This document shows, in pieces, positions 20,779 to 28,841 of a stretch of 44,561 nt of DNA. A program made the position numbers and the translations under genes. This DNA comes from a virus: positions 15,803-60,363 of the IMG/VR virus record IMGVR_UViG_3300030380_004215. One strand, given 5' to 3'. The notes beneath the pieces were generated by a model, which saw only the letters and a list, made by a program, of their open reading frames with translations, was not told where the DNA came from and did not search any database. The first letter of the stretch is position 1. Every line of letters begins with the position of its first letter.

Positions 20779-21073
20779 AGTATCTGAAAATACAAAACTT
20801 ACATTAGATGTAAAAACGATTGGACTTATAATTGGGTTCACTGTTAGTTTAGCGACTACCTACTTCACATTAAAATCAGATATTGCAGTAGCAATGAATG
20901 AGCCTAAGCCAGAAGTTAGTTCTATAGAATTTCAATACAAAGACGAATTAGTAAGAAGCACAATTGAAAAAGTAGAATCAGATGTCGGAACTTTAATGAT
21001 CGACATAAATGAAATCAAAGAACAATTAAATAAAATGGATGAAAGACTTTATGAATTGAGCAAACAAAGATAA
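20768..21073 (+). CDS. Membrane-anchored coiled-coil protein, 101 aa
   Basis: After a short polar start (MATEVSENTKLTLDVKT) comes one hydrophobic span (IGLIIGFTVSLATTYFTL, about 18-35), then a soluble part ending in a coiled coil (IEKVESDVGTLMIDINEIKEQLNKMDERLYEL). This layout fits an i-spanin or an antiholin-like membrane protein, and the position just ahead of exported proteins, peptidase and holin supports a lysis-related role. A GTG at 20,765 is a possible alternative start one codon upstream. Confidence 0.68.
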   Translation: MATEVSENTKLTLDVKTIGLIIGFTVSLATTYFTLKSDIAVAMNEPKPEVSSIEFQYKDELVRSTIEKVESDVGTLMIDINEIKEQLNKMDERLYELSKQR

Positions 21074-21074
21074 A

Positions 21075-21416
21075 ATGAAACGTCTATTAGCGATAATATT
21101 AATATTTTTATACACGAATATCGCAGCTCAAGATTATAAAGATCAAATATCAGTAGTTCAGTTTAGTGCTCCATTTACACAAAGCTCAGAGATATCACTT
21201 AAAAATTTCTCTGATCACAACACACACACTTTTCATATCACAGAAAAAGGAGATGTTTTCAAAAAAGAAAACATAACTTATTTACCTACCATAATATTAT
21301 TTCATAATGGTAAAGAAGTTGTTAGAATAGAGAGCGGAATCTCTTTAAAACTTCCAGAAGATACACTTGATATAATTAACGATAATATAGAAGAAATATT
21401 AGCAAACAAATTTTAG
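21075..21416 (+). CDS. Exported thioredoxin-fold protein lacking CxxC
   Basis: The 113-residue protein has a signal peptide (MKRLLAIILIFLYTNIAAQ) and then a thioredoxin-like layout: ISVVQFSAPFTQSSEI at 25-40, where the active-site WCxxC region should be but both Cys are absent, and YLPTIILFHNGKEVVRIESG at 69-88, which carries the cis-Pro loop (Pro71) and the following strands. It therefore could not perform disulfide exchange by the usual route and may instead serve as a binding or structural factor in the periplasm. It starts 1 base after the coiled-coil gene. I am fairly sure of the fold, not of the role. Confidence 0.65.
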   Translation: MKRLLAIILIFLYTNIAAQDYKDQISVVQFSAPFTQSSEISLKNFSDHNTHTFHITEKGDVFKKENITYLPTIILFHNGKEVVRIESGISLKLPEDTLDIINDNIEEILANKF

Positions 21417-21418
21417 AT

Positions 21419-22609
21419 ATGAATAGAAAAGAAAAAACAGAAAAATTCGCATTAAACTCCATACTATTTTTAATAGTATTTTTTTTATTAGCATTTACAC
21501 TAAGCTCTTATGCACAGTTAATCGACACTTCTAAAAAGCTAGAAAATAAAATTGTAAGAAGCTATAAAGTAAAAGAATCATTTAAGAAATTTTACAAAGA
21601 TGTTTTCAAATACTCTACTATATATGGTTCATACTCAGAGTCTAGCCCTTTGTTTACTCCTGAAAGTTATTTTGTAACTCAGTTGGGTGATGTAGTAGAT
21701 GTTTCTCCTGAAAGAGAAAACGATTATGCTATTTCAATAGGACTTAGAAAAATAGCTAGAATGGATTATGAAAACAGAGAAAACAGATTCTATGATGGCA
21801 CTGAGCAAAATGCCAGCTTACAATCAAATATTGGGAATGTAAAAGGATTAGAGTATTTATTTCAATACAGTCAGGGTAGACAAAGAGGCAGAGATTTTGA
21901 AAGTCAAAGATATTTGGTTAGATACATAGCTAAGTGGTGGATGGCTAAAGGAGAGATTCAGCAAAACGGATTAATTAATTTAGATTACAAGTCAGCTGAT
22001 TTAAGATTTAGAGTTCCTTTATTTAAAAAGTTTAGCTTGTCAATTGGAGGAGCGTTGAGAACTCATTTGCCTTATGGGTATAATCCCATAGATGATTATC
22101 TGAGTCAAAATAATTGGTGGGAGCTTGCCTATGATTACGGATTTCAAGACATTGGTTATTCAATAGATTATGATTATGATGGGGAATACGATGATTTTGA
22201 TTGGTATTGGATAAATGATCAAGGAGATAGAGTAGCAGATACAGATTTGGATTTTAGAAAAAACGATTATACAGATATTGTAAATGATTATAATAGACGA
22301 GAGTTAAACGCCATAGGTACTTTAGGTACATTGTCTGGAGTTGTGGGATTAGATTTTTATCATTACAGGGATAGTTTTTGGTTACATAGTTGGACTTCTA
22401 TATATCCTAAACATAAACATGTTTATGGAGATCAAGATTTTAGTTATGAAACATTTATTGGTAAAGATGATTGGGTAGATTACAATTTAGGATTGATTAC
22501 TGGATGGAACGTAACCAAAAAACTTGGCGTGTTTGTAGAGTATGAGAAAACAAAATTTTGGGATAAAAATTTAGTATACATGAAAGCAGGATTAAATATT
22601 AAACTATAA
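21419..22609 (+). CDS. Phage-encoded outer-membrane beta-barrel-like protein
   Basis: The 396-residue protein begins with an export signal (hydrophobic LNSILFLIVFFLLAFTLSSYA, about 13-33, cut likely after Ala). The rest is rich in alternating polar/aromatic beta-strands (AISIGLRKIARMDYEN, LEYLFQYSQGRQRG, LSGVVGLDFYHYRDSFW) and ends in a strand like KNLVYMKAGLNIKL, typical of barrel C termini. An acidic Tyr/Asp-rich loop lies around 243-295. A phage gene for an outer-membrane barrel could alter receptors, exclude other phages, or aid envelope breach at lysis. It stands between an exported thioredoxin-like gene and a cell-wall peptidase. Barrel fold is inferred. Confidence 0.65.
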   Translation: MNRKEKTEKFALNSILFLIVFFLLAFTLSSYAQLIDTSKKLENKIVRSYKVKESFKKFYKDVFKYSTIYGSYSESSPLFTPESYFVTQLGDVVDVSPERENDYAISIGLRKIARMDYENRENRFYDGTEQNASLQSNIGNVKGLEYLFQYSQGRQRGRDFESQRYLVRYIAKWWMAKGEIQQNGLINLDYKSADLRFRVPLFKKFSLSIGGALRTHLPYGYNPIDDYLSQNNWWELAYDYGFQDIGYSIDYDYDGEYDDFDWYWINDQGDRVADTDLDFRKNDYTDIVNDYNRRELNAIGTLGTLSGVVGLDFYHYRDSFWLHSWTSIYPKHKHVYGDQDFSYETFIGKDDWVDYNLGLITGWNVTKKLGVFVEYEKTKFWDKNLVYMKAGLNIKL

Positions 22610-23070
22610 TGGAAAATATATCAAAAAACATAACATACAAAGAGGCTATACATTCTAACACTGCAAAAAGATTAGGTATTAAGAACGAGCCAAATGAAGA
22701 ACAGATTGCTAATATGTTTACAATCGCTGAAATGATTTTTCAACCTCTACGCAGCTATGTAGGTGGGCCAATAAAAATAACTTCTTTTTTCAGGTCTCCT
22801 GATTTAAATCGTGCTATTGGAGGAAGTAAATCCAGCCAGCATATGAAAGGTCAGGCTTTGGATTTGGATGACGTTTATGGTCATAAAACAAATGCTGAAA
22901 TGTATCATTGGATTAAAGATAATTTAGATTTTGATCAACTGATATGGGAGTTTGGAGATGACAATAACCCCAACTGGATTCATGTTTCTTATGTAGACAA
23001 GCAAGAAAATAGAAATAGATGTTTAAAAGCATATAAAGAAAAAGGTAAAACTAAATACATGGTAATATGA
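22609..23070 (+). CDS. Peptidase M15 family endolysin
   Basis: The 153-residue protein has the zinc peptidase M15 pattern: SFFRSPDLNRAIGG at 59-72, SSQHMKGQALDLD at 75-87 (SxHxxGxAxD, His78, Asp85), a likely catalytic acid in WEFG (Glu114), and NWIHVSY at 122-128 (His125). These are the three zinc ligands and the catalytic Glu of D-Ala-D-Ala carboxypeptidase/endopeptidases. It would cut peptidoglycan cross-links at lysis. No signal peptide is seen, so it needs the holin encoded immediately downstream (4-base overlap). Its start overlaps the barrel gene's stop. Confidence 0.88.
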   Translation: MENISKNITYKEAIHSNTAKRLGIKNEPNEEQIANMFTIAEMIFQPLRSYVGGPIKITSFFRSPDLNRAIGGSKSSQHMKGQALDLDDVYGHKTNAEMYHWIKDNLDFDQLIWEFGDDNNPNWIHVSYVDKQENRNRCLKAYKEKGKTKYMVI

Positions 23071-23498
23071 GTAAGCCAAGAAAAAAATTCAAAGACACGA
23101 AGGTAGGAAAATTTCTTACTAAAGCAGCCCCAGGATTGTTAGGAACAATCGGAGACGTACTGCCTGATCAAGGCGTTTTAGGTGTGGTAAAAAATTTAAT
23201 TGATAAAGATGATACTATGCCAGCTGAAGATAAAGAAAAAGCAATGAAGCTTTTAGAGCTAGATATTATTGAAATGCAGGAAGTTTCAAAAAGATGGACA
23301 GCAGACATGGCGAGTACAAGTTGGCTTTCAAAAAACGTAAGACCAATAACGCTTGTGTTTTTTTCAGTAGCCTATATAATAGGATGGTATGCTGGATATG
23401 AATTAGATAGCGTGGCAGGAGTTCTTTCTCTCATTGTTGGAGCATATTTCGGTTCGCGTGGGGTTGAGAAGGTTATGGGGAATAATCGCCATAAATAG
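23067..23498 (+). CDS. Holin-like protein (3TM GTA-type)
   Basis: The 143-residue protein has an amphipathic N-terminal part, then SKRWTADMASTSWLSKNVRPITLVFFSVAYII (about 85-116) and a second hydrophobic span (VAGVLSLIVGAYFGSRGVEKV, about 115-135). The motif RW-x-D-M-x-S-x-SWLSKN-RP-TL is typical of phage holins of the GTA/3TM superfamily. It would form inner-membrane lesions that release the M15 endolysin encoded just before. The last segment, GVEKVMGNNRHK, is cytoplasmic and basic. Confidence 0.8.
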   Translation: MSKPRKKFKDTKVGKFLTKAAPGLLGTIGDVLPDQGVLGVVKNLIDKDDTMPAEDKEKAMKLLELDIIEMQEVSKRWTADMASTSWLSKNVRPITLVFFSVAYIIGWYAGYELDSVAGVLSLIVGAYFGSRGVEKVMGNNRHK

Positions 23499-23534
23499 TT
23501 GCGGAAAAAATATAAGAATAATTGATTACCTTTG
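23499..23534 (+). promoter_or_regulatory. Promoter TTG-N25-TACCTTTG
   Basis: Directly after the holin stop lies TTG (23,499-23,501) and, 25 bases on, TACCTTTG (23,527-23,534), the Bacteroidetes -33/-7 pair. The next ATG is at 23,559. It would drive the fibre-terminase operon. Confidence 0.6.
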
Positions 23535-23558
23535 CATTAATAACTTAAATTTAAAATA

Positions 23559-23786
23559 ATGAAAAAAGTAGAAGAAAAAGAATTAGAGAAATTACAACAA
23601 TTAAACTCTGATTTTGTAAAAGCAAAAACACAGCTAGGAGATTTAGAGATTCAAAAGTCTATGATAATTTCAAGCGTACAAGAAATTAGATCTCAATTTG
23701 CTGAATTAGAACAATCGTTAATGAAGAAATATGGCGAAAATTCTGTTATTAATTTACAAACAGGGGAAATAAAAGAAAAAGAATAA
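23559..23786 (+). CDS. Small coiled-coil protein, 75 aa
   Basis: A helical, charged protein (KKVEEKELEKLQQLNSDFVK, then LEIQKSMIISSVQEIRSQF) with a polar tail INLQTGEIKEKE. It is likely a coiled coil, a fibre chaperone or scaffold. It precedes the giant fibre by 1 base. No family recognised. Confidence 0.66.
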   Translation: MKKVEEKELEKLQQLNSDFVKAKTQLGDLEIQKSMIISSVQEIRSQFAELEQSLMKKYGENSVINLQTGEIKEKE

Positions 23787-23787
23787 G

Positions 23788-26700
23788 ATGGCAAAAATTA
23801 GCAATACTTTATCATATCCCAATCAATCTCCTATTGAGGGAGCAGATTATTTGATTGGAACAGCTGCAAATTCAACACCAATTGATAAGCAGACCAAAAC
23901 ATTTACAATACAAGGTATTGCTGATTATGTTATTGATTCCGCATTTAATGGCGTGTCTTATAGACTGCCAATTTTTACAGCATCAAGTGTAGATCAAGAA
24001 TCAGTTTTATTAGTAAACTCATTACTTTATCAGGACACAGCAGCACCAGCAGGTGAAAAAGCTGAGGTAGTACTTGGCTCAACTGTTTATCTTGACAATG
24101 GAGCAGGAGTTGGTAATTTAATTGTTGCTCAACAAATAACAGGAAATGATGTAACTGCTGTAGCAGATGTTAATGTAGGAGCGGATTTATCAATGGGGGT
24201 AAACACCTACTTTAACAATTCAGTTGTTTATGATGCAAATGACGTACCTGGTACAGGCGAGCAAGTATTAGTTTCTCAGCCTAATGGTACAGTTGAATGG
24301 CAAAATTATCAAGGATCTGGATTAGAGTTTCAGGGTAGTTGGGATGCAAGAACAGCAGCAGAAGGTGGAGCTTTAGGTGATGGAGGTAATCCAAACCTAC
24401 TTAATGTTCCTTTAGATCCTGCTAACACAGGTAAGTATTGGATTGTTACTGCAGATGGTAGTGTTGCTTTAACCACTCAAGGTGGTGCAACAATAACTGA
24501 CTGGAAAGTCGGAGATTGGGCAATAGTATCAGAAGACTTAAACAACAATATATTTTGGGATAAAATAGACAACTCATCAGTATTAACTGGTGGAGGTACA
24601 ACAGGCAACATTGCAATATGGACTTCTCCTAATGAACTAGGAGATGCTCCAATAGTTATCGATCCTATTCCAGGTGGCACATCAATGGCCTTTAACGAAA
24701 CTGCAACTCATACAATTACAGGCACTGCAGGATCGAATGCGTTTGGTAGTGATCAATTAATCACAGCAGATTTAGCTATTAGTGGTGGAGAAGACAATGA
24801 AAATGCTGGTCAATCATCAATTGTAGTTGGCTCTAATATTGTTAACAATGCAGCTGAATTAGCAGCATTTGGTAAAACTCATAATATTAGTTCACAATCC
24901 ACTCACTCTTTAGTCGCAGGTGCCGCTAACACGGTTGACGGCTCAAAGAATGTTGTGGGAGGTAAAGACCATACTATTACTGCAGATACTAGTGCAGTAT
25001 TCGGTGCCACAAACGATGTGAGCGGATTGGGTCATTTAGTTTCAGGTAGTGGCAATCAAGTTTCTGGAGAATTAGGATTTTTTGGAGGTTTAGATAATAC
25101 TTGTAGTACAGATTTTTCAATAATAGCAGGGGAAGGTAACTCTGTTACTGCGGATCATGGTACTGCATTTGGAAAAAGTAACTCTGTGACTGGACAGTAT
25201 TCTACAGCAATGGGAGTGGATACAATAGCTAGTGGAGTTACAAGTTTTGCAGCTGGATTTACGGCTTTAGCTTCTGGAGGCAACTCGGTAGCAATGGGTA
25301 GTAATCCAATAGCATCTAATACAGGAGCTGTAGCTTTAGGTGTTACTGTTACAGCATCAGGAGAAAAATCTTTTGCCTCAGGTCTTGATACAGTAGCAAG
25401 TGGATTAGCTTCTACAGCAATGGGGAATGACAGTGAAGCAAGTGGAATTAATTCGTTTGCAGCAGGAAAAGCCAATATTGCTTCTGGGAATCAATCTACA
25501 GCGTTTGGACAAGGATCTGAATCATCAGGTAATTTTAGTATATCATGGGGAGAGGGATCTCAAGCAATTGGAGACTATTCCACTGCAGGAGGTGATAGTT
25601 GTGAAGCAAAAGGAAATAAATCTGTTGCGCTAGGAGATCAAACTCTAACTGAAAAAGATGGAGGTATTTCTTTAGGTACTAAAACTCAATCACTAGATAA
25701 TTATGATGTGGCTATCGGGGACGGTGCAATAGCGCAAGGAGAAAATTCAGTATCTATAGGTAAAGACACAAACGCTACAGGATTTAAATCAATGGCCTTA
25801 GTAGATTCATCGGTTGCAAGTGGAGAGACTTCATTAGCAGCTGGTAAAGCCGCAGCAGCATCAGGTGATGCTTCAGTTGCTATAGGAAATGCAGCAGCTT
25901 CTTCAGGAGTAAGCGCAATAGCACTAGGACAAGAGGCTGAAGCGCAAGGAGAAGGATCAGCATCACTAGGATTTAAAGCTTTTGCTGTAGGAAGAAACTC
26001 CGTAGCATTAGGCCCTGAATCATTAGCAAACGGAGAAGGATCTATTGCAATGGGACAAGGTTCTTCAGCAAATGGTAAATACTCTGTAGCAATTGGATCA
26101 GAAAATGATATAGTTGAAGATGGAGGACAAGGAAATGTAGCAATAGGTAACAACAATAAAGTTAATGATATTGCGGCAGCACAACCAGGTGATGGTAACT
26201 TTGCACTAGGTAATTCTAATACAATAACTGGTAGTGTAGGTGCTGTTGGTGAAGGAAATGAATGGCTAATTACTGCAGGTTCAGTTGGAAGAAAAGCTCT
26301 AGTTTTAGGTAATGATAATAAACCTGCTAACGCAGCATCAGGTAGAGTAGGAGCAATAGTGTTAGGTAACTCACTTAACAACTTTGCACAAGATAATGCA
26401 ATATATATCGGAGGTGCTAATAGAACTTCATTCTATTCTAACCAAAAACCAGGTCCAACCAATTTAAGTAAGGAAATAGTAAGAATGGTTGGCAGTGCTG
26501 TAAGAATAGGCACAGGTTTAGTAGTAGCAGACAGGGTAGACATTGGTTCTAATGTTCCTGCAGGAAGTATGATTGTTGGGCCATACGCATCTAATCAATC
26601 AATAGATAGTAATTCTGTAGGTTGTGCAGTAATTGGAATTAGAAATGAAATTATAAACGGTACTGGATCTGCAATTTTAGGAGTAGATAACAGTGCTGAT

Positions 26701-27747
26701 TTTACTAACTCAACTGACACAAGTCGAAGTCATATAATAGGTTTCCAAAATAATATGGAAAACTGTTATTCTTCATTTATTGTCGGTGGTCAAAATGAGA
26801 TACAAACAAACAACAATGGATTTGCTTTAGGATTTAGCCACATACTTAAAGGTCAAGACTCAATGTTTGCCTTTGGAGAAAACAATACAGGGCCAAGTGG
26901 AGTTAACGACAGAAACTCATTTATGATTGGTGGTCAGCTTATAGGTTCTGACAAAACAATGAATTTAGGATTCAGAAACAATATTGCTGAATATCCTGCT
27001 AGCAATAGAAATGCAGGATTAGGAGATGTTACTTTTAGTGTATCTACAGGGCTAAACACAAACATAAGTTCAAACGCATTATTAATCACGGAAGGTGGAA
27101 TAAATGGTGGAAACCCAAGTGTACCGCAAGTACCAAGAATAATATTGCCTACAGTACCATCATTCGAAGCCAGCGATGATGCGGCTGCAGATGCAAGAGG
27201 AATTCCAAAAGGAGGGTTGTATCATGATAATGGTGTGGTTAGAGTAAATAGAGGTACAGGATCAACATCAAATTCAGCTCCTTTAGTTTCTTTTAACGGA
27301 ACTTTTGTAAACTTCGGTGCTTCTGGTGGAGGTGCAGATATTTTAGGAGGAAGTAGTGTAGATTGGGGTGTAGAGCAAAATACAGCAAGTGATCACTTCC
27401 CATTCTTAATTGTTCCAGGGCCTTTTAAAATTATAGGAGTTGGATGTCAGTGGGGATCAAATTTAGACTATCAAGTTGCTAATGGAAGCTCTACAGTTAG
27501 TTTCACAATAAGTTCTGCACCACTAGGATCTGTAATGACTGATCCTGCAAGCTGGACTACTGTTGGAACAATAACAACTCAATGGGACGGTACTTCAGGA
27601 GCGTCACCAGGATTCTATGAAACAGTAAGTCTTCCTGCATCAGGTAATTTACAAGGATTGGTTGTTCAAATAACAGCAGTTGCAAGTTCAGGATTTGCAA
27701 ATACTGGAGAAGAAGTGGAAGCAAATCTTTTATTTGAAAAAGTATAA
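23788..27747 (+). CDS. Tail fibre / receptor-binding protein with YadA-type repeats
   Basis: The 1319-residue protein starts with a short attachment module (MAKISNTLSYPNQSPIEGAD). About residues 315-900 consist of many 14-residue-type repeats with Ser/Ala-x-Ala-x-Gly and ASG (for example GVDTIASGVTSFAAG, NEVSPLAT is the antisense shadow), the left-handed parallel beta-roll seen in YadA head domains of trimeric adhesins. Residues about 1190-1319 form a beta-rich C-terminal knob (DWGVEQNTASDHFPFLIV...), the likely receptor-contact end. Fibre trimers would stand on the virion. The repeat region may vary by recombination between copies. No catalytic motifs seen. Confidence 0.85.
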   Translation: MAKISNTLSYPNQSPIEGADYLIGTAANSTPIDKQTKTFTIQGIADYVIDSAFNGVSYRLPIFTASSVDQESVLLVNSLLYQDTAAPAGEKAEVVLGSTVYLDNGAGVGNLIVAQQITGNDVTAVADVNVGADLSMGVNTYFNNSVVYDANDVPGTGEQVLVSQPNGTVEWQNYQGSGLEFQGSWDARTAAEGGALGDGGNPNLLNVPLDPANTGKYWIVTADGSVALTTQGGATITDWKVGDWAIVSEDLNNNIFWDKIDNSSVLTGGGTTGNIAIWTSPNELGDAPIVIDPIPGGTSMAFNETATHTITGTAGSNAFGSDQLITADLAISGGEDNENAGQSSIVVGSNIVNNAAELAAFGKTHNISSQSTHSLVAGAANTVDGSKNVVGGKDHTITADTSAVFGATNDVSGLGHLVSGSGNQVSGELGFFGGLDNTCSTDFSIIAGEGNSVTADHGTAFGKSNSVTGQYSTAMGVDTIASGVTSFAAGFTALASGGNSVAMGSNPIASNTGAVALGVTVTASGEKSFASGLDTVASGLASTAMGNDSEASGINSFAAGKANIASGNQSTAFGQGSESSGNFSISWGEGSQAIGDYSTAGGDSCEAKGNKSVALGDQTLTEKDGGISLGTKTQSLDNYDVAIGDGAIAQGENSVSIGKDTNATGFKSMALVDSSVASGETSLAAGKAAAASGDASVAIGNAAASSGVSAIALGQEAEAQGEGSASLGFKAFAVGRNSVALGPESLANGEGSIAMGQGSSANGKYSVAIGSENDIVEDGGQGNVAIGNNNKVNDIAAAQPGDGNFALGNSNTITGSVGAVGEGNEWLITAGSVGRKALVLGNDNKPANAASGRVGAIVLGNSLNNFAQDNAIYIGGANRTSFYSNQKPGPTNLSKEIVRMVGSAVRIGTGLVVADRVDIGSNVPAGSMIVGPYASNQSIDSNSVGCAVIGIRNEIINGTGSAILGVDNSADFTNSTDTSRSHIIGFQNNMENCYSSFIVGGQNEIQTNNNGFALGFSHILKGQDSMFAFGENNTGPSGVNDRNSFMIGGQLIGSDKTMNLGFRNNIAEYPASNRNAGLGDVTFSVSTGLNTNISSNALLITEGGINGGNPSVPQVPRIILPTVPSFEASDDAAADARGIPKGGLYHDNGVVRVNRGTGSTSNSAPLVSFNGTFVNFGASGGGADILGGSSVDWGVEQNTASDHFPFLIVPGPFKIIGVGCQWGSNLDYQVANGSSTVSFTISSAPLGSVMTDPASWTTVGTITTQWDGTSGASPGFYETVSLPASGNLQGLVVQITAVASSGFANTGEEVEANLLFEKV

Positions 27748-27776
27748 TAGAGTAAAATCTATTTTAATATAATATA

Positions 27777-28007
27777 ATGGAAATAAGAAAAATCTCAATA
27801 GGAGCAGACTATAAGTCTAGTGCTATGCACTACATAGTAAATCAAGTAGTACTAGGAGGTAGCTATCACATACACTTAATTAAGCATGATTCAGAATCTA
27901 ACTCAATAAAAATTTGGGTAGAAAACTCTTCACAGGAAGTTTATTTATGGAAGGAGTTCAATCCTAATATGCCTGTTTCAATTGAATATAATATTAATTT
28001 TGAATGA
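27777..28007 (+). CDS. Conserved phage hypothetical protein, 76 aa
   Basis: The protein MEIRKISIGADYKSSAMHYI... includes VVLGGSYHIHLIKHD, IWVENSSQEVYLWKEFN and ends PVSIEYNINF. This pattern, with His-Tyr near the N terminus and LWKEFNxNMPVSIEYNI at the end, recurs beside terminase genes in marine and crAss-like phages. It is beta-rich. Function unknown. It overlaps the next gene by 4 bases. Confidence 0.7.
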   Translation: MEIRKISIGADYKSSAMHYIVNQVVLGGSYHIHLIKHDSESNSIKIWVENSSQEVYLWKEFNPNMPVSIEYNINFE

Positions 28008-28573
28008 AATCACCTTTTTACTTCATTGTAAAACCTTACAATGGAAAAAGGTATGACAACACAAAACGAATTGGCAATATTGATTTTATTGTAAGCAGTT
28101 CAAAAGAAGATCATACCGTTTCTAACAGGTATGCTATTGTTCAAGAAGTTCCAATAAACTATAAAGGTGATGTTAAAATAGGTGACACCTTGCTTGTTCA
28201 TCACAATGTTTTCAAATACTATAATGACATGAAAGGGCGTGAAAAAAGTGGTAAAAGCTTTTTTAAAGACGACCTTTTTTTTATTGATGTGGATCAGTTT
28301 TATATGTACAAACATGATGATGTTTGGAAGTGTCATTCAAAGTATTGTATGATTAAGCCAATACCTAAAAAAAATCATTATATTAAAACTCATCAAGAAG
28401 AAGAACCTTTAACAGGTATTATAAAATATTCAAACAATGAGCTTAAAAATAAAGGATTAAGTGTGGGTGATTTAATATCTTTTCAGCCTGACAGCGAGTA
28501 TGAATACACTGTGGATGGAGAAAAATTATATAGAATGTTTACTAATAATATTACTTTAATATATGACAAATAA
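28004..28573 (+). CDS. GroES-like tandem (two Cpn10-type barrels), 189 aa
   Basis: This protein looks like two Cpn10-type units. Unit 1 (about 5-115) has FYFIVKPYNG, a long variable loop, DVKIGDTLLVHHNVF at 56-70 and DLFFIDVDQFYMYKHDD at 90-106. Unit 2 (about 114-189) has YCMIKPIPKK, LTGIIKYSNNE at 136-146, LSVGDLISFQPDSEYEYTV at 152-170 and DGEKLYRMFTNNITLIY at 171-187. The VxVGDxxxF...DGExxYxM plan is that of co-chaperonins and resembles phage proteins labelled GroES-like. It has no GroEL-type mobile loop that I can point to. It sits before the terminase, away from groEL-groES. Fold inferred from pattern only. Confidence 0.5.
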   Translation: MKSPFYFIVKPYNGKRYDNTKRIGNIDFIVSSSKEDHTVSNRYAIVQEVPINYKGDVKIGDTLLVHHNVFKYYNDMKGREKSGKSFFKDDLFFIDVDQFYMYKHDDVWKCHSKYCMIKPIPKKNHYIKTHQEEEPLTGIIKYSNNELKNKGLSVGDLISFQPDSEYEYTVDGEKLYRMFTNNITLIYDK

Positions 28574-28841
28574 AGAATTAAAATTAGAAATAATAAAAGC
28601 TGGACACAGAGCTGTAACTCAACTAATTAAAGTTGCAAAAGAAGATATTATAAAGCCTGATCCTAATGATGAGCTAGCAGCAGACAGATTAAAAAATGCA
28701 GCAGCCACAAAAAAACTAGCCATATTTGATGCATTTGAAATATTAGCTAGAGTTGAATCAGAAAAAGAATTACTAGGCGAGTCCGAAAACAAAAAAAAAG
28801 ATAAAACATTAAGAGGTTTTGCAGAAAGAAGATCAAAATAA
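28563..28841 (+). CDS. Putative small terminase subunit, 92 aa
   Basis: The helical protein MTNKELKLEIIKAGHRAVTQ... has ADRLKNAAATKKLAIFDAF at about 40-58 and a charged C terminus (KKKDKTLRGFAERRSK). It is directly upstream of the large terminase, overlaps it by 23 bases, and resembles proteins found at this spot in related phages. A DNA-recognition role is inferred from position only; no clear helix-turn-helix is visible. Confidence 0.55.
   Translation: MTNKELKLEIIKAGHRAVTQLIKVAKEDIIKPDPNDELAADRLKNAAATKKLAIFDAFEILARVESEKELLGESENKKKDKTLRGFAERRSK

Noticed and set aside
25701-26381. Minus-strand Pro/Ala-rich frame of 226 codons
   Set aside because: It is the antisense of the YadA-type repeats; the repeat period explains the long open frame.
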